Shown here piece by piece: positions 63,272 through 64,000 of a stretch of DNA of 64,000 nucleotides. The DNA is from CBFDBF01 sp050293315 (lineage in GTDB: Bacteria > Pseudomonadota > Gammaproteobacteria > Chromatiales > Chromatiaceae): assembly GCA_050293315.1 (NCBI GenBank), contig JBNKMS010000005.1:1-64000 (forward strand), read 5' to 3'. A program made the translations under genes and the position numbers. Each line of letters starts with the position of its first letter. Position 1 is the first letter of the stretch. The notes below the pieces were generated by a model. That model ran no database searches, was not told the origin of the DNA, and was given only the letters and a program-made list of their open reading frames with translations.

Positions 63272-63287
63272 TATGACCAAGGTCACA
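63272..63287. promoter_or_regulatory. CRP-like palindrome
   Basis: TATGA-CCAAGG-TCACA matches the CRP half-site pattern TGTGA-N6-TCACA at all but one position. It lies about 110 bp upstream of the PAN-domain lipoprotein gene. Regulator not proven. Confidence 0.35.
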
Positions 63288-63397
63288 TAAATTAGAGGTA
63301 GAGTGTCACAGGAGGGCAATCGACTAAACATAGCGGAACTATTGCCTCACATACGGCTCAGAGGCTTTAGCAATACCAGCAACCACAAGGAGCTACT

Positions 63398-64000
63398 ATG
63401 AATAAAAGACAGACAATACTAGCGGTCACGGCCGTAACAGTGGCCTCCCTCTTTGTCATCCTCTCGACCGGCTGCGTACCACCACCTGGCGGCATCTATG
63501 GCGGGGGGGGTGGCGGTGGCGCCTTGGAGTGGAACACCAACCGCCCAGGTATGGATATGGGCCCAGGCTTCTCTGTGGCAAATGCCAACCAGTGCAAAAA
63601 CCACTGCAACTCCAACGGAAGTTGCAGAGCGTGGACCTATGTTAAATCCGGTCACAAGTGCTGGCTAAAACATGGCGTACCAGCAGGACAGCCGAACAAC
63701 TGCTGCACCTCCGGGGTTAAGACCTGGGGTGGTGGTGGAGGCGGCGGTGGAGGCGGTAGTGCCATGGAGTGGAACACCAACCGCCCAGGCATGGATATGG
63801 GCCCAGGCTTCTCTGTGGCAAACGCCAACCAATGCAAAAACCACTGCAACTCCAACGGAAGCTGCAGGGCGTGGACCTATGTCAAATCCGGTCACAAGTG
63901 CTGGCTGAAGCATAACGTACCGGCAGCACAGGCAAACAGCTGCTGTACCTCCGGGGTAAAGACCTGGGGTGGCGGTGGTGGCGGTGTTTCTAATTTTGTG
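63398..64000 (+). CDS. PAN/apple-domain lipoprotein with tandem repeats (partial, runs off window)
   Basis: Secreted, membrane-anchored protein with repeated PAN domains, folds that bind proteins or carbohydrates. AAGGAG precedes the ATG. The signal peptide ends in LSTGC, a lipobox. After a Gly-rich stretch come two nearly identical domains, each with EWNTNRPGMDMGPGFS, ANQCKNHCNSNGSCRAWTYV, GHKCWLKH and NCCTSGVKTW or SCCTSGVKTW, joined by poly-Gly linkers. The eight-odd Cys per unit suggest disulfides. The frame is still open after 201 codons at the window's end, so more units or another domain may follow. Confidence 0.85.
   Translation, partial: MNKRQTILAVTAVTVASLFVILSTGCVPPPGGIYGGGGGGGALEWNTNRPGMDMGPGFSVANANQCKNHCNSNGSCRAWTYVKSGHKCWLKHGVPAGQPNNCCTSGVKTWGGGGGGGGGGSAMEWNTNRPGMDMGPGFSVANANQCKNHCNSNGSCRAWTYVKSGHKCWLKHNVPAAQANSCCTSGVKTWGGGGGGVSNFV
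63526..64000 (+). repeat. 240-bp tandem coding repeat (PAN units)
   Basis: The segment starting TGGAGTGGAACACCAACC recurs exactly 240 bp later with only scattered base changes. The second unit ends in another poly-Gly linker at the window edge. Confidence 0.9.

Noticed and set aside
63419..63913. Minus-strand frames opposite the PAN-domain gene
   Set aside because: Two copies of the same shadow, produced by the 240-bp duplication.
1..64000. CRISPR arrays, tRNA and rRNA genes
   Set aside because: No regularly spaced direct repeats, cloverleaf with GTTCRA-type T-loop, or rRNA-like stretch was recognised by eye.

Overview
The window reads as chromosomal DNA of a marine, sulfur-oxidising gammaproteobacterium. 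The basis is a flavocytochrome c/sulfide dehydrogenase pair (fccAB), an ectoine operon plus nhaA (salt adaptation), a complete System I cytochrome c maturation operon (ccmA-I), ubiquinone genes (ubiCA) and gammaproteobacterial-style gene orders (yicC-gmk-rpoZ-spoT-recG; bioBFHCD). A Chromatiales or Sedimenticola-like affiliation is inference only; no rRNA or tRNA gene was seen.

Layout. 1-4.2 kb is an accessory patch: an IS3-family element that begins at base 1, an attC-like site next to its right end, secreted proteins of unknown function (one ending in a 15-bp coding minisatellite) and a truncated epimerase. 4.2-6.0 kb is fccAB, whose cytochrome subunit has a repetitive Arg/Lys/Asp tail. 7.0-12.8 kb holds a DAHP synthase and the biotin operon bioB-F-H-C-D. 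comF and a free-standing long-form hisG follow, separated by 460 bp of palindromic repeats. 15.7-20.6 kb is a Ser/Thr phosphorylation cluster: CHASE2 receptor kinase, PP2C phosphatase, FHA protein and an unknown protein. 20.7-29.7 kb is housekeeping (PEBP protein, ubiA, ubiC, recG, ridA, spoT, rpoZ, gmk, yicC). A second kinase/PP2C pair then overlaps rph (29.8-32.3 kb). 32.4-36.6 kb is a diheme cytochrome c peroxidase overlapping a GGDEF-EAL protein. 36.8-43.3 kb is the ccm operon.

After rdgB, 44-48 kb is a second accessory patch of small A+T-rich genes. Two of its gene junctions look like integron attC sites, and no integrase gene is visible. rsgA, a ZIP transporter, a lipoprotein, nhaA, a sodium:solute symporter with ectABC, a TPR-sulfotransferase, an EamA exporter, a nitroreductase, a YaiI/YqxD protein and a DEAD-box helicase follow. 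The window ends with a glutaredoxin remnant and a PAN-domain lipoprotein whose 240-bp unit is duplicated almost exactly and which runs off the end.

How the genes work together. fccAB would pass electrons from sulfide to c-type cytochromes, which the ccm operon matures; the diheme peroxidase is another client of that system. ectABC, the symporter and nhaA fit salt adaptation. The two kinase/phosphatase modules, the FHA protein and the GGDEF-EAL protein make the window rich in signalling. The points most worth a second look are the attC-like junctions without an integrase, the two phosphorylation modules, the overlap of a peroxidase with a c-di-GMP enzyme, and the dense palindromes before hisG.
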